From NCBI GenBank assembly GCA_025358985.1, contig JANYHQ010000661.1, positions 1-5,147 of the forward strand: a stretch of 5,147 nt of DNA. The letters are read 5' to 3'. This DNA comes from Acidimicrobiales bacterium. Lineage in GTDB: Bacteria > Actinomycetota > Acidimicrobiia > Acidimicrobiales > JANYDT01. The position numbers and the translations under genes were made by a program. Every line of letters begins with the position of its first letter. Within the stretch, counting starts at the first letter, position 1. Positions 4,921 to 5,147 of this stretch are shown piece after piece. A model generated the notes under the pieces. It saw only the letters and a program-made list of their open reading frames with translations. It had not been told where the DNA came from and did no database searches.

Positions 4921-5147
4921 TCCGTCACCGGGCCCATTTCCCAAGCGACAAAGCGGTCCTGAGGGTCCGTTATCTAACAGCGATCGCACTTCGCATGACC
5001 GGGAGAACATGACTGGGCGGGTCAACGGTTGGAAACGGATCCTGAACGCCCTCGTCGTCCATTACGGCGATCGCATCAATCCGATTAACACTAATATAGT
5101 AAGCATACCTAGCAGCACGGGACATGGCCACTTACACAATCAATCCC
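4921..5147. other. Right-edge stretch with no firm gene
   Basis: I find no recognised gene here, and several weak candidates compete. A minus frame from ATG 5125 to TAA 4970 encodes 51 residues (MSRAARYAYYISVNRIDAIA at its start). A plus frame from ATG 5009 stays open to the edge (46 codons, MTGRVNGWKRILNALVVHYG at its start), with GGGAG only 3 nt before it. A plus ATG at 5124 starts MATYTINP and then leaves the window. None matches a family I know. The AT-rich patch at about 5083-5107 looks more like a promoter than coding sequence. Confidence 0.4.
5092..5100 (+). promoter_or_regulatory. Possible -10 region for a rightward gene at the edge
   Basis: TAATATAGT contains two overlapping -10-like hexamers, TAATAT (5092-5097) and TATAGT (5095-5100), in the most AT-rich part of the window. 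The next plus-strand ATG is at 5124 (MATYTINP), which would leave a short leader. No -35 match is visible, and the gene itself lies outside the window. Confidence 0.3.

Noticed and set aside
4386..5012. Long plus-strand frame opposite the LLM oxidoreductase
   Set aside because: It is antisense to a well-conserved gene and has no domain features. The portion beyond the gene (4863-5012) also lacks recognisable content.
4624..5025. Minus-strand frame of 133 codons overlapping the LLM gene start
   Set aside because: Much of it is the LLM gene read in the wrong frame. The Cys/Arg/Ser-rich composition is typical of a shifted frame.
5090..5100. ACTA-ATA-TAGT as an operator
   Set aside because: The arms are only 4 bp in an AT-rich patch, so chance is likely; the same bases are better explained as a -10-like sequence.

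Overview
The window looks like a piece of an actinobacterial chromosome or metagenomic contig, perhaps from the Acidimicrobiia side of the phylum; the class is a guess. Support comes from the high GC content (about 60% by eye), frequent GTG starts, a short MutY lacking the NUDIX-like C-terminal domain, an LLM-type (F420/flavin) oxidoreductase, and a Cys-rich protein of a type I associate with Actinobacteria. Most start codons lack a Shine-Dalgarno sequence. Instead they have a TANNNT hexamer 6-7 nt upstream, the geometry of leaderless transcripts.

Layout, left to right. (1) Positions 1-27 hold the first nine codons of a leftward gene, possibly a TetR-type regulator, with a perfect 8+8 bp palindrome (30-49) lying on its promoter. 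(2) Positions 268-2311 are a leftward cluster: a Cys-rich protein of unknown function, a MaoC-fold hotdog dehydratase and the adenine DNA glycosylase MutY. maoC and mutY are separated by 8 bp and are probably co-transcribed. The dehydratase has its own promoter-like -10 in the 35-bp gap before it. (3) From about 2394 to 3635 a divergent rightward gene encodes a full-length kynureninase, whose promoter contains two interleaved inverted repeats. (4) Positions 3628-3904 hold a leftward composite remnant: the start of a P-loop kinase-like gene, then in another frame the C-terminal part of a PIN-domain (VapC-like) protein. The two meet at a run of five G. (5) Positions 3906-4862 encode a leftward LLM-class oxidoreductase whose stop is one base from the start of the P-loop fragment. 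(6) Positions 4863-5147 are mostly intergenic, with an imperfect 9-bp hairpin upstream of the oxidoreductase and an AT-rich, promoter-like patch near the right edge. Candidate starts there cannot be resolved.

The genes do not form one recognisable pathway. Kynureninase should split L-kynurenine to anthranilate and alanine, but no other tryptophan-catabolic gene is present. MutY is DNA repair. MaoC acts on acyl-CoA esters. The LLM protein is a redox enzyme with unknown substrate. I see no complete novel system. The most unusual items are the P-loop/PIN chimeric remnant, the leaderless-promoter pattern with dyads placed on it, and an excess of the palindrome GCGATCGC.
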